Shown: positions 11,559 through 20,989 of the stretch, piece by piece
Layout of the letters: each line of letters starts with the position of its first letter
Numbering within the stretch: the first letter of the stretch is position 1
Notes under the pieces: generated by a model
The model's database searches: none
What the model saw: only the letters and a program-made list of their open reading frames with translations
What the model was told of the DNA's origin: nothing
Position numbers and translations under genes: made by a program
Assembly: GCA_034770075.1 (NCBI GenBank)
Contig: CM068377.1
Location: 50,012,271 to 50,076,270 of the forward strand
Direction: 5' to 3'
DNA from: Aralia elata
Taxonomy: Eukaryota > Streptophyta > Magnoliopsida > Apiales > Araliaceae
Length of the DNA: 64,000 nucleotides

Positions 11559-13530
11559 CTAAATAAAATCAGTATCATCTATGAAAGCAGGATCCTCGAA
11601 CTGATCCCCTGGAGTCGTCGAGCTCGGAGGACCAAAGTTCATATCAGGGATGTAGGGATGCGCTGTGGCATCAGATGAACTCGGGCCTGCATCATAACCC
11701 GCACCGTCAGGATCGTAGGTGTAAGCCTCCTCCGGGGTCCGGCCCAACCCCCGAATAAACAGCGACAACTGATCCACCTGACGGGTCAATGTGGCGATCT
11801 GCTCAGCGTGGGTAGGGGTCCGAACACAGGCAGCCCAATCGGTCATCGTAACCGAGCCTGGAACCATGTCTCCAAGAAAGAAAGTGGCCCGAGTCTGGGG
11901 ACCGATGGTACGAGGTACCCACCAAGTCCTGAAAGCCTCACTCGTACTGGGGCCTGTGGAAAGCATCCGACCGTCCTCCCCGGCGAGCATGATCTCCGAG
12001 GGCTGAGAATCCAGCGGCCAGAAAGTAGTGAAAGAAAGGGAGTGCGGGATGCGGATCTCCCCAGTGACGCATCTGAATGCGCGCTCTCCCAGATACATCA
12101 CCCAGCCTCCAACACTCTGCAAAGTGAGGCGACGGGTGGAAAGCTCGAACTCCGGGCCGGAAGGATGCCCGTCAGCAAACCCCACAGTCAGATGCTCGGA
12201 GAGGTAGGGAATCCAGACGACGTCGGCAGCCGTGATCAACTCCAGCTGAATACGACAATGTGCAAAGCTGCCCGACACGGGGACCTCCTCCAGAGTACTG
12301 TGATGCCATCGCCGACCCCGAGGATAAGTGTCCGGGCCCAGAGTAGTGATAGGCCTCAGACATGGCAGCCGCTCGTAAGCCCAGAACTGTGAATAGAAAC
12401 AAGGCAAGGCATGAGTCACTATCAAATACAGAAAAGAGATGAAAGGAAAAGAAATACAGTAAGAGAGAGGAGGAGGGGACTCACCAACAGAAAGTGGTAG
12501 AAACCGAGCCAGGCATCGGTCTGTCCCTCTGAGTGTAGACGCAGACCGTGGAGGAAATAAGCAAAAGTGAATGACCCCCAATCGTAGTCACCAATCCGGC
12601 CTACATCTCGAACAGCCCCTACGACGCTGAAGTGGATGGTAGAGGAGTTGTTCCCTAGGAAACAACCCCTCATGATAGTCAGGAACAGGCGCCGTAGTAG
12701 GATGTCACGAGTGCCCTGGTCCGCTGGAATGGGCAGTGCGTACAGACCCCCAACAGCATCGACAGCCAAAGCGCCGGACCGAATACTACGGGCCTTGAAG
12801 ACCCGATCATCAGCAGCGAAGCCTAGCAAAGCTCGGACCTCCACTGGAGTGATATCAAGATCCAGGGGGACACGGGACCCGGTGAACTCTATGCCCGTAA
12901 TGTACCTCCAATCCCAGGGGGTCAGCACGACCTCGCAGTCAAGAAGATGGAGAGACTGCGTATGGTGGAACCATCGCTCGGATAAAGCCCTCATGTAACC
13001 CCAGGGGCACTGACGGGGAATGATAGTGAAGAAATGTCGAAAGCCCCAAGAGTCCACCATCTCCCGGTAATCACTATGCAGGGCCGCGTAGAGAGAGTAA
13101 ATGTTGAACCAATTACCCCTCGGCTGGGTAAACTCAGGCACCTGTGAAAATCACCAATGGGTCAATCCAGATAGAACCGGAATTTGAGAAATCAAGAACA
13201 AATGAAAAGCCGAATCGAGGATACCTCATTAGCCACAAGAGATGCCGAGGGATGACGACTGAGATCCCGACCCAATAGATCGGGTATCTGGACAGAAGCG
13301 CCAGATAAGGCGCGATGAGTGGGGGGAGCTGATGTGCTGGAAGACGGCTCCTCCACCGCAACCTCCGGAGGAGCAACCTCCTCAACGTCCGGGTGATCAG
13401 GACGGATGACAGACTCCGCCAAGCGACGAGCCTGACGGGTACGAGGGGGAATAGGGGCAGGTGCAGCCCTACGACGGCGAACACCCGAAGTTCGAGAGGC
13501 AGAGGAGCTACTGGGCGCATCACGATCCAT
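11559..13530 (-). CDS. Antisense cargo gene 1: plant mobile domain (PMD) protein, three coding exons
   Basis: Coding exons on the minus strand are 13530-13225 (102 codons), 13141-12485 (219) and 12386-11559 (275 plus stop), 596 residues in all. Both introns are GT-AG (donors GAG|GTATCC and TTG|GTGAGT; acceptors TTTTCACAG and CTATTCACAG) and both junctions fall between codons. Exon 1 is Ser, Pro and Arg rich with a basic patch that could be a nuclear signal. Exons 2-3 hold the PMD: LSERWFHHTQSLHLLDCEV, an IGDYDWGSFTFAYFLHGL block and, across the last splice, FWAYERLPCLRP, matching the family's WAWERF-P-RP motif. The C-terminus has a short coiled coil and an acidic tail. No stop or frameshift interrupts it, unlike gag-pol. 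PMD proteins of the MAIN/MAIL1 type act in silencing in Arabidopsis; the role here is not known. Confidence 0.8.
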
Positions 13531-13532
13531 AG

Positions 13533-13644
13533 CTGGAATAGAACGGGCGAGAAAGAAGGTAAGTTCCCTTTTAAAATTATGTAATGAACATTCTAAATTT
13601 CTAGCCTCATCATATGATTAATGCAACATGATGCATGGTTATGG

Positions 13645-13680
<36 letters not shown>

Positions 13681-14003
13681 GGCAGAGTTCCGTTTGTAAA
13701 ATGGACATCCCAGGCATAAGCCAAACGTGTTTTCCATCAATCAAAGCCTCAAACAGATTTAAATTGCATTCATATGTGTAATTACATCATGTAATGCATG
13801 TTTCTCTTGCAGAAAAGGAATAACAATATGTGGGACCGCCTCATGAACATAAAATAGGACTCACACAGTTGATACATAGCATGTATATATGATGGTACAT
13901 TGCATGAACATTGTGAAGCATACATTTTATGTCTAAACATGCAAATAGTCAAATGTATAGCAAAACATTGACGAAATTGAAAAGTGACCGGTCAAAGTGT
14001 TAC
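13533..14003 (-). other. 5' UTR intron of the antisense PMD gene, with poly(T) tract
   Basis: Donor GCTACAG|GTAACA at 14003 and acceptor CTATTCCAG| ending at 13533, two bases before the PMD start codon. The intron is 471 nt, T-rich on this strand, with a run of about 30 T (A-run at 13650-13678 on plus). The UTR exon from about 14120 to 14004 is CT-rich and has no ATG, so the PMD ATG would be the first in the spliced message. This fits plant 5' UTR introns. Confidence 0.6.
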
Positions 14004-14147
14004 CTGTAGCGCGTAGATCGACCCTACCGGAGCAGTTTTTGCAGGAAAATTGAAAAAAAATCGACAAAAAGCCCTTGCGAACAAGAAAAATCGAGAGAAT
14101 CTCTGAGGATTGCAAGTTGAAAGTGACAGATCTGGAGGAGGCGCGTT

Positions 14148-14208
14148 GGTTATAAGGCCCGATCTTGGCCGCAGATGTATCTGCGGCTGGCCGCAGATCC
14201 ATCTGCGG
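14148..14208 (-). promoter_or_regulatory. Predicted antisense promoter: two 18-bp palindromes plus TATA
   Basis: Reading the minus strand, palindromes CCGCAGATGGATCTGCGG (14208-14191) and CCGCAGATACATCTGCGG (14186-14169) are followed by CCTTATAACC (14157-14148). The LTR of A has the same order at 15795-15837: palindrome, half-palindrome, then TATTTAA. Spacing and flanking GCCAGCCGC are also alike. A start near 14120 would feed the leader exon and intron of the PMD gene. Confidence 0.6.
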
Positions 14209-14271
14209 CTGGCCCTGGTGGGCCCCACCTTGCTCCCTTGAAGCCATTTGACGTGTTGAAGTGAAAAGTTT

Positions 14272-15152
14272 ACGCGATGGGTGACCGGCGACGATACCCG
14301 GCCCCGACATGACGATCGACCGGCGACGATAACCGGCGATCACGAGATGGATGTCCGGCGACGATAACCGGCTCCGACAGACAACCAACCGGCGACGATA
14401 ACCGGGGGTTACGCGATGGGTGACCGGCGACGATACCCGGCCCCGACATGACGATCGACCGGCGACGATAACCGGCGATCACGAGATGGATGTCCGACGA
14501 CGATAACCGGCTCCGACAGATAACCAACCGGCGACGATAACCGGGGGTTACGCGATGGGTGACCGGCGACGATACCCGGCCCCGACATGACGATCGACCG
14601 GCGACGATAACCGGCGATCCACGAGATGGATGTCCGGCGACGATAACCGGTCTCCGACAGATAACCAACCGGCGACGATAACCGGGGGTTACGCGATGGG
14701 TGACCGGCGACGATACCCGGCCCGCCGACATGACGATCGACCGGCGACGATAACCGGCGATCACGAGATGGATGTCCGGCGACGATAACCGGCTCCGACA
14801 GATAACCAACCGGCGACGATAACCGGGGGTTACGCGATGGGTGACCGGCGACGATACCCGGCCCCGACATGACGATCGACCGGCGACGATAACCGGCGAT
14901 CACGAGATGGATGTCCGGCGACGATAACCGGCTCCGACAGATAACCAACCGGCGACGATAACCGGGGGTTACGCGATGGGTGACCAGCGACGATACCCGG
15001 CCCCGACGAGACGATCGACCGGCGACGATAACCGGCGATCACGAGATGGATGTCCGGCGACGATAACCGGCTCCGACAGACAACCAACCGGCGACGATAA
15101 CCGGGGGTTACGCGATGGGTGACCGGCGACGATACCCGGCCCCGAACGAGAC
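14272..15152 (+). repeat. Minisatellite of A: 139-bp units built of four ~35-bp subunits
   Basis: The phrase ACGCGATGGGTGACC recurs at 14272, 14411, 14550, 14691, 14832, 14971 and 15110, giving periods of 139-141. Each unit has four subunits with a CCGGCGACGATAACCGG or CCGGCGACGATACCCGG core. The minus-strand reading frames through it are open because of the repeat, not because of a gene. Tat/Ogre elements are known to carry such tandem repeats before the 3' LTR. Confidence 0.95.
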
Positions 15153-15385
15153 GATAGATTGAAAGATTGAACCCAAAGACTAACAAACACGGTCAAGGGG
15201 TTGATACATTGACACTCTTACGAATGTCTTGCATGCATTACATCTTATGTTGCATCATAAGCTATATGTGTGGCATCATGTATGTACTGTCATTCTTACG
15301 CACTGTCATTCATGCATCGAGTGTCTATTTCTTTATCCTGTTCATTTCATTTATCATTTCATAAAACATGATAAAGAGGGGCAGC
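15153..15385 (+). other. Conserved pre-PPT block and polypurine tract of A
   Basis: A stretch of about 180 bases (TGCATCATAAGCTATATGTG, CATGTATGTACTGTCATTCT) is nearly identical before the 3' LTR of F. It ends in AAAGAGGGGCAGC (15373-15385), the polypurine tract that primes plus-strand DNA, directly before the LTR start. The same tract occurs in F (63103-63115) and, inverted, in C (33121-33133). Confidence 0.85.
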
Positions 15386-17503
15386 TATAGACACCCAAAA
15401 TTTTGCGTTTTCCTTCTACTAACCATGACAGGAGGGCGAAATCGTCAATTGAACCGGCTTGCGGGAGCAAAGGAGCGGGCACAAGGGCAAGCGCCCGCAC
15501 ACCGCCGCAATGTTTTGGGCAACCCAAGTTTACGTGACAATAAAGCCGTCCGAGGCAGGCATTTCCGAATGAGGTGGCACGTCTCCCGGAAATTCCCGGA
15601 CTGCAGAATACGAGCCTGGCAGCGAAAACCGACGTTGCGGCACGAAAATCGAGGCGTGGCACGAAAATCGAGAAGAAAAGTCAAAGCCCGCCAGCGCGGA
15701 TGGATAGATCTGCGGCCAAGTGGGTGCGCCAGCACGGAATCCAGGAAATCAGCACTACCAGCTGAGTGCGATGGGAGGCGTGCCAGCTGGCCAGCCGCAG
15801 ATCCATCTGCGGCCAGCCGCAGATCTAGCCTATTTAAGCCCAGCTTCGGGCAGCATACAGGAGGTTGGAAGAAAATTGAAAGAGGGAGAATTCCAGCAGA
15901 AAACAGCAGCAAAGAATCGGAAATAGAGAGGAAAAACACCATAATTTTTGCAACAAAATAGGAGAGAAAGGAAGGAAAAAGTGAGGATTAATATCTCTTG
16001 AGTTGATTGTATCACATATATTTCTCCTTCTATTCAAATACATCAAGTTCACATCCATTTGGATATCAATTGCAAGGTGAAATCTTTGTTATTATATCAA
16101 TTTCTATCATATCATTTGATTGAATTAAATGTAGATTTCACGTAAATTATTGTGGAACAATGGATTAGGAATTATTAGAGAGGGTTCCATCGGAACAAAA
16201 TTCTTCCTAATAATTCGATGATATCCATTGGGTGAGGTTTTGCTCGTCTATGACGATAAATACATTAGGTGGAATTGATCTATTTAGATTGTTAATTTTG
16301 AATCATTGTGGTGCGTTAAGCAACCCGTTGTTAGTTATGTTGTTGTATCTACTTGATGTTTGTGAGAAATTATGGTTGTGAGCCTAGGAGAGCGACCCCG
16401 TGGTCCAAATCCGATGATGGACATATCTTGATGTAAGAAGTAGAAATGACGTAATTTTCATTGTAAATATGTAATCGTTGGGCCTTAAAACGACGCTAAG
16501 GCGAGAATCGTGTTTAAGGCCCCGAAATAGTGAAATTTGTGATTGTAGGCGTTTGGGGTTTATTTTGATGGCTTTACATGCCCATGAATAGCCCCGACGC
16601 GTGTTTTATGCTCGATTTGATTTATGACACGAAATTGAATTTTAAAGCTAAATGATAAGATTTTCATAAAATCAATCAAAGTAGGATATTAGAATCACGA
16701 GGTTAAAATTTGAGAAATGTTAATGAATGTCGATTCCTATCTAACGAGAAAGCTAAAGAAAATCGTTTTCAAACGTCACCAAATTTGATTTTATGAAAAT
16801 AAGTAATGTTTTATTAAACCGTTGTGCATTAGGGTTAAAGAGATTCTAGAAGTTGCCCATCGCTTGAGTTACGAAAGCAACGCATAGATCTCGATTCCTA
16901 TTTTAACGAAGGTTTTTTAAAAACTCGGTGTTTTGCCCAAAGCGGACACCTAATGAAAATCTCATAGTTTTGACAAATAAAAATCAAAATTTTCTTATAA
17001 CGAACCAAGCTTTCTCGTATAAATTAAAAGACATTCCGAAGCGTTCTCAAATTAAAACACGGTTTTCCCTAAAAATCCAAATGATTCTTTCATACAAGCC
17101 CACCACGACATTCACATAGGCACACACACACATACACACACACACATTCATGAGTTAAAGGATAGGAAAGCATCAAGATTGCGGTAACCGTGTTTCACGG
17201 AAGTCGAGGGGTGCCTAACACCTTCCCCTCACTTAAACAAGCCCCCGAACTCTATGAATCTCAATTCGCAGACCAATTAATTCGGAGTCACATATGAGCC
17301 AGCGATTTACAAAAAAAATGAAAATTCGGATGAGTTGGTACATCCATTTCAAATATACCAACTGGCGACTCTGGTTAATTGGCTCATCATAAAAAGCGAT
17401 CTTTCAAAACCCCGTCGACCTCAATGCCGACCTTTTCCAAAAATCATCTAAACCAAAAGGCTAAAATTGGAAAAGACTAGAAAGCGAAAACCCGGCGTCG
17501 ACA
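15386..17503 (+). repeat. 3' LTR of element A (2118 bp, complete)
   Basis: Starts TATAGACACCC after the PPT and ends CGTCGACA. U3 runs to about 15850 and holds the palindromes and a TATA box. The remainder repeats 1-1654. The end abuts element B sequence at 17504. Confidence 0.95.
15795..15837 (+). promoter_or_regulatory. LTR promoter module of A: palindrome, half-site and TATA
   Basis: CCGCAGATCCATCTGCGG (15795-15812) is followed by a half-site CCGCAGATCT (15817-15826) and TATTTAA (15831-15837). This places the transcript start near 15860. Paired copies of the same palindrome occur in the LTRs of E, C and F. Confidence 0.65.
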
Positions 17504-19607
17504 ACAGAGTTTGAGAGAAAGAAAGAAAAAGAGAAAGAAGAACTCTGTGAATTTGAGAGTTGAGAGAAAAGAGAGAAAATTGTGAGAGAAGCTTGGAGAT
17601 TGGAGTAAGAATTCAAGCAAGGAAGCTTAATCAAACTTTCTAAGAATTAGAAGGTATAAACTCTTACTGTATTTTATTTTTTTAGTTCTCTGTATATTAT
17701 TTACTTGCTTAAAACATGAATTACTTGGTTGTAATTGTTAGAAAACATGTGTTAGATGATTATGTAATGATTATAGATTAATTGGAATGATTAATCCATA
17801 AAAGCATGTTTAGAATAGAGCTTTTTTTGAGTTTTACAGAGTTTATTTTCATGAGTGGTATATATGTATGAAGTTAATATTCAAATAGTTTGTTAATTGG
17901 TAAAATTAACATTTGTTTATGATTATTTGATGAAAAACAAGAATATTGCAAGAAGAATAGTTTAAATTGGTTGAAAGGTGAATTTACAGAGTTTAATTTC
18001 ATAAGAACGGTTGAAACTTGATGTTTGGTTTTAACAGTGAATTTTTGGTTTTAAATTAGTTGTTTATGTGTTAGAATGATTAAAATGTTTATAGAACATG
18101 TTAGGTAAATGTTTTATATCATATATGATGTCTCGGTATGTGTAATTTGTTTTCTGGATGGTAGAATTCGGAAAAATTTGGCCAAATTTGGCCTAAGTTT
18201 TCACTGTTCGCGAACTGCAGGAGACGGCTGCCGGGTGTCTCGCCCCGGCGAGAAAATAAGCTGTTAAACTTCGCCCCGGCGAAGTCTCGCCCCGGTGAGA
18301 AAATTTAAAAGGGAATTCTCGCCCCGGCGAGAATCACTGCTGGATAAAAAAAAAATTATTATTATGTATTCTTTTCTTGATAGCTATGATGTATCATTGT
18401 ATGCATAATTAAACTGTTATATATGTGACTAAAGTATTGTCAAGATGGTTGCTAAACTAGTACTTGTTGACTATGGTATGCTAAATGAGATACTATAATT
18501 AGGTAAAAGGAACCTAAAGTGATTATAAATTTTGTAACTAATTTATGTTACCATTTTATAATTAATTGTATAGGTTGATTTAAGGATCGGTGAATTATTT
18601 AATTTGTAAATCTACGCTTGAGGCAAGTTTTCTTTCTTTAAACTTGTTAAATTATTACAGCAAGTTATTTATTTCTTAAGCTTGTTATTATTTCAACAAG
18701 TTTACTTCCTTTGAGTGAATTAATTAACCTTAGCTTATTGTTATTCAAGCAAGGCTGATATCATGTTGAGTAATTATATTTTGTTCCAGATATTATTTAT
18801 TCAGTTATTGATTATCATTCAAACTTCGAATATAAACTTTATTGAAGAACTAGACTAGCAAACCATTATTGATTCAGCTAGTCCTTAGTTGATGAGCGTT
18901 TAAAAAAAAACTTAGATTATCTAAACTTGTTCCAAGCCAAGTTCCTTTTGGTAAGGACTCTTATAATAAACTGAGATGAACAACCCTAACATAGGGGATT
19001 ATTACGCTTAGCATTAAAATGGTTGTGCACAATACATTGTACAAATGGCTGATCCCCCTGAGTACGAGATGAAGGTCCATTTATAGTCTTTAAGACTATT
19101 AAAGGTTACGGTAAAAAAAAATACTTGTTAACCTAGGACATAGTTCGAGGTCTTGAGACCCTCAGATATATTCAAACTTTGATTACTTATTGATTAACTT
19201 CAGAAAAACATTGCTTCTCATTTGAACTCTATTTCAATTAAAAGTTATTGTTATCATTCTTGTGGGCAATTGTTTGCTCACTCTTGCACTAAACATTTCA
19301 GCTAAGCCCGAGAAGCAGGACGAGCCGTCCACCAGTAAGGGCAAGGGCAAGATGCAAAAATAGTTCTAGATTTATTATTTAATTGATGAACATTTGTACC
19401 AGACTTGTTTTAGATTATATTTTTATTCCGCATTTGATGTATTAAGGTTGTGGTGACCTGGGATTTTAATTATTGATGTAACCCGGTTTGGGAGATGATT
19501 AATTAAGTTTATTTTAATTGCTTAATTATGGGTAGTTAGATGTGAATGAATGGGATAGTGAACACCAAATCAGGGGGAATTGAGTACCCAGATTTGGGGG
19601 TGTCATA
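17504..19607 (+). repeat. 5' LTR of B, 5'-truncated by insertion of A
   Basis: Matches 26243-28363 at roughly 98-99 percent by eye, plus a few indels. It ends GGGGGTGTCATA, three bases before the primer site. The first bases ACAGA correspond to ACGGA in the other LTR, which supports insertion of A exactly here. Confidence 0.9.
18238..18334 (+). repeat. Cluster of four GC-rich hairpins in B 5' LTR
   Basis: Four copies of a short inverted repeat (TCTCGCC-CC-GGCGAGA and the variant CTTCGCC-CC-GGCGAAG) lie in otherwise AT-rich LTR. The matching place in the 3' LTR has six copies. They could be stem-loops in RNA or protein sites in DNA. Confidence 0.8.
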
Positions 19608-19610
19608 TGT

Positions 19611-19622
19611 TGGTATCAGAGC
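19611..19622 (+). other. Primer binding site of B, initiator-Met type
   Basis: TGGTATCAGAGC, complementary to the 3' end of plant initiator tRNA-Met, three bases after the LTR end. This is the usual site in chromoviruses and copia elements. D has the same arrangement. Confidence 0.9.
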
Positions 19623-19855
19623 GGATAGGTTATGAACCTTTAGGTGGGGAAAACCTTAGGGTAGTAGCCTTTTAGAAGATAGAGAATATAGTGGTGATAA
19701 ACTCTTATCGAGTTCTAAGGAATGGATTACGGAAATTCATAAAAGACAATAAAACGATTATGTGTTATGTGCTTATTTGATAATAAACTTATGTGCTCGC
19801 GAGTACTATCGAGTATTATCGATTAGTAATTAAAACTTAAAATTTTGTTGTCAGG

Positions 19856-20705
19856 ATGACTGATAGAGGAGAGCCCAGCCAAATTAGGGAGGAGGAGCCC
19901 CGAGATATTCACGTAGTTCACGAGCAGCTAATACAGAGGGAGCCGTCCCCATTGATTACAGTTACAGGTCATGAGTATGAGCCTGAGACTGAGCCTGAGA
20001 CGGACCCTGAGGAGGATCCTGAGGAGGACCCTGAGGAGGATCCTGAGGAGGAAGAAGACCCTGAGAGGATATCACTATCTTCTTTAGGTGTTCAGATGTA
20101 CGAACAGGTGTATGATCGCAACATAGAGTTGCAGGACAGAGTGGAGGAGTTAGAGGGGCAGTTGGCTGAGCGACAGACTGCTTTCGAGCAGAAGAACAGT
20201 GAGATAGAGGAGCTAGATATACGTCTTGGAGACGTGGAGTGGAAGCTGGTTCATGTAGAGAGTGAAAAGGAGGAGTTAGAAGAACAGTCTGCAGAACGTC
20301 AAACCACTCTGGAGCAGAAGGATGCTGAGATTCAAGACCTTTCATCACGTCTTGCAGAGGCTGAGCAGAGGCTAGTACAGTCTGAGTATCGACGAGGACA
20401 GCTGATAGCCAGGAATGAGATTGCGCGAGATGAGTTGAAAAAGGAGTCAGCTGAGCGGCAATGCGAGAGCTGAGACAGCTTGGCTGAGGGAGGCTAACCG
20501 CGCAGATCGAGTTGAGTGCGAGGTGCGATCGAAGAAGGCCAGGATTGATGAGATGGAGTACCATTTTTTCACACTACCATAGATAGAGCTCAGGATCGAG
20601 CTAATCGTCATCCAGATATGATGGATCGTAGGATTATGACACGTATTATGGAACAGGAACGCCAGGAAGCTGTGCGTCGTGGGGATGTCATCATAGACTG
20701 TGATT
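19856..20705 (+). pseudogene. Pre-gag ORF of B: acidic coiled-coil protein
   Basis: Sits between primer site and gag, same strand. The N-terminal 40 residues are followed by an acidic run built on DPEE repeats, then about 120 residues of heptad-like coiled coil (YDRNIELQDRVEELEGQL; DIRLGDVEWKLVHVESEKEE). The frame breaks near 20461 and near 20575. Beyond them the conserved tail (AQDR... MTRIMEQERQEAVRR) ends at TAA 20703-20705. D carries a clear homologue at 52284-52918 in the same place. I do not recognise a known family. A role in particle assembly or RNA transport is only a guess. Confidence 0.65.
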
Positions 20706-20989
20706 AAGTTATGTTATTATGAAATTTATGAAGTGAATAATTTGTAAATCCCAATTTTCTATAATGGGATAGAATAATGATGTAATCCTGAAACTTTGTG
20801 ATTTCAGGATAGATGATGTAAATAACTATGATGCTATTTGTATTATGTTCTGAAAGCGGTTAATGAATAAAATGTGAAAGTTTATCAGATGTGTTATGTA
20901 TTTAAGTGTTGTTCATAAATGTTTAAGTTAAGACTTAAATGTTTAGGTAATTGAGTAATAATCTAATAACGAGAATTCTTAACAGTACA

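Larger units (their letters stand above)
1..17503 (+). mobile_element. Element A: Tat/Ogre-type Ty3/gypsy LTR retrotransposon, 5' end outside window
   Basis: Direct repeats at 1-1654 and 15846-17503 are the two LTRs; the window opens inside the 5' one. Between them lie an Arg-tRNA-type primer site, gag, protease, intron, RT, RNase H, a second archaeal-type RNase H, integrase, an antisense gene unit, a minisatellite and a polypurine tract. Pol order and the second RNase H place it in the Tat/Ogre group. By eye the LTR copies differ by only a few substitutions but about ten small indels, so insertion is recent. The element sits inside the 5' LTR of element B; the bases after its 3' LTR (ACAGA, 17504-17508) are the expected right copy of a 5-bp target duplication. 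Confidence 0.9.

Noticed and set aside
14270..15190. Minus-strand frames of 118-179 codons
   Set aside because: Products of the 139-bp tandem repeat, repeated peptide with no domain.
15368..15961. 197-codon plus-strand ORF and 165-codon minus-strand ORF in the A LTR
   Set aside because: They overlap U3/R of an LTR with palindromes and TATA; no domain and not kept in C, E or F.
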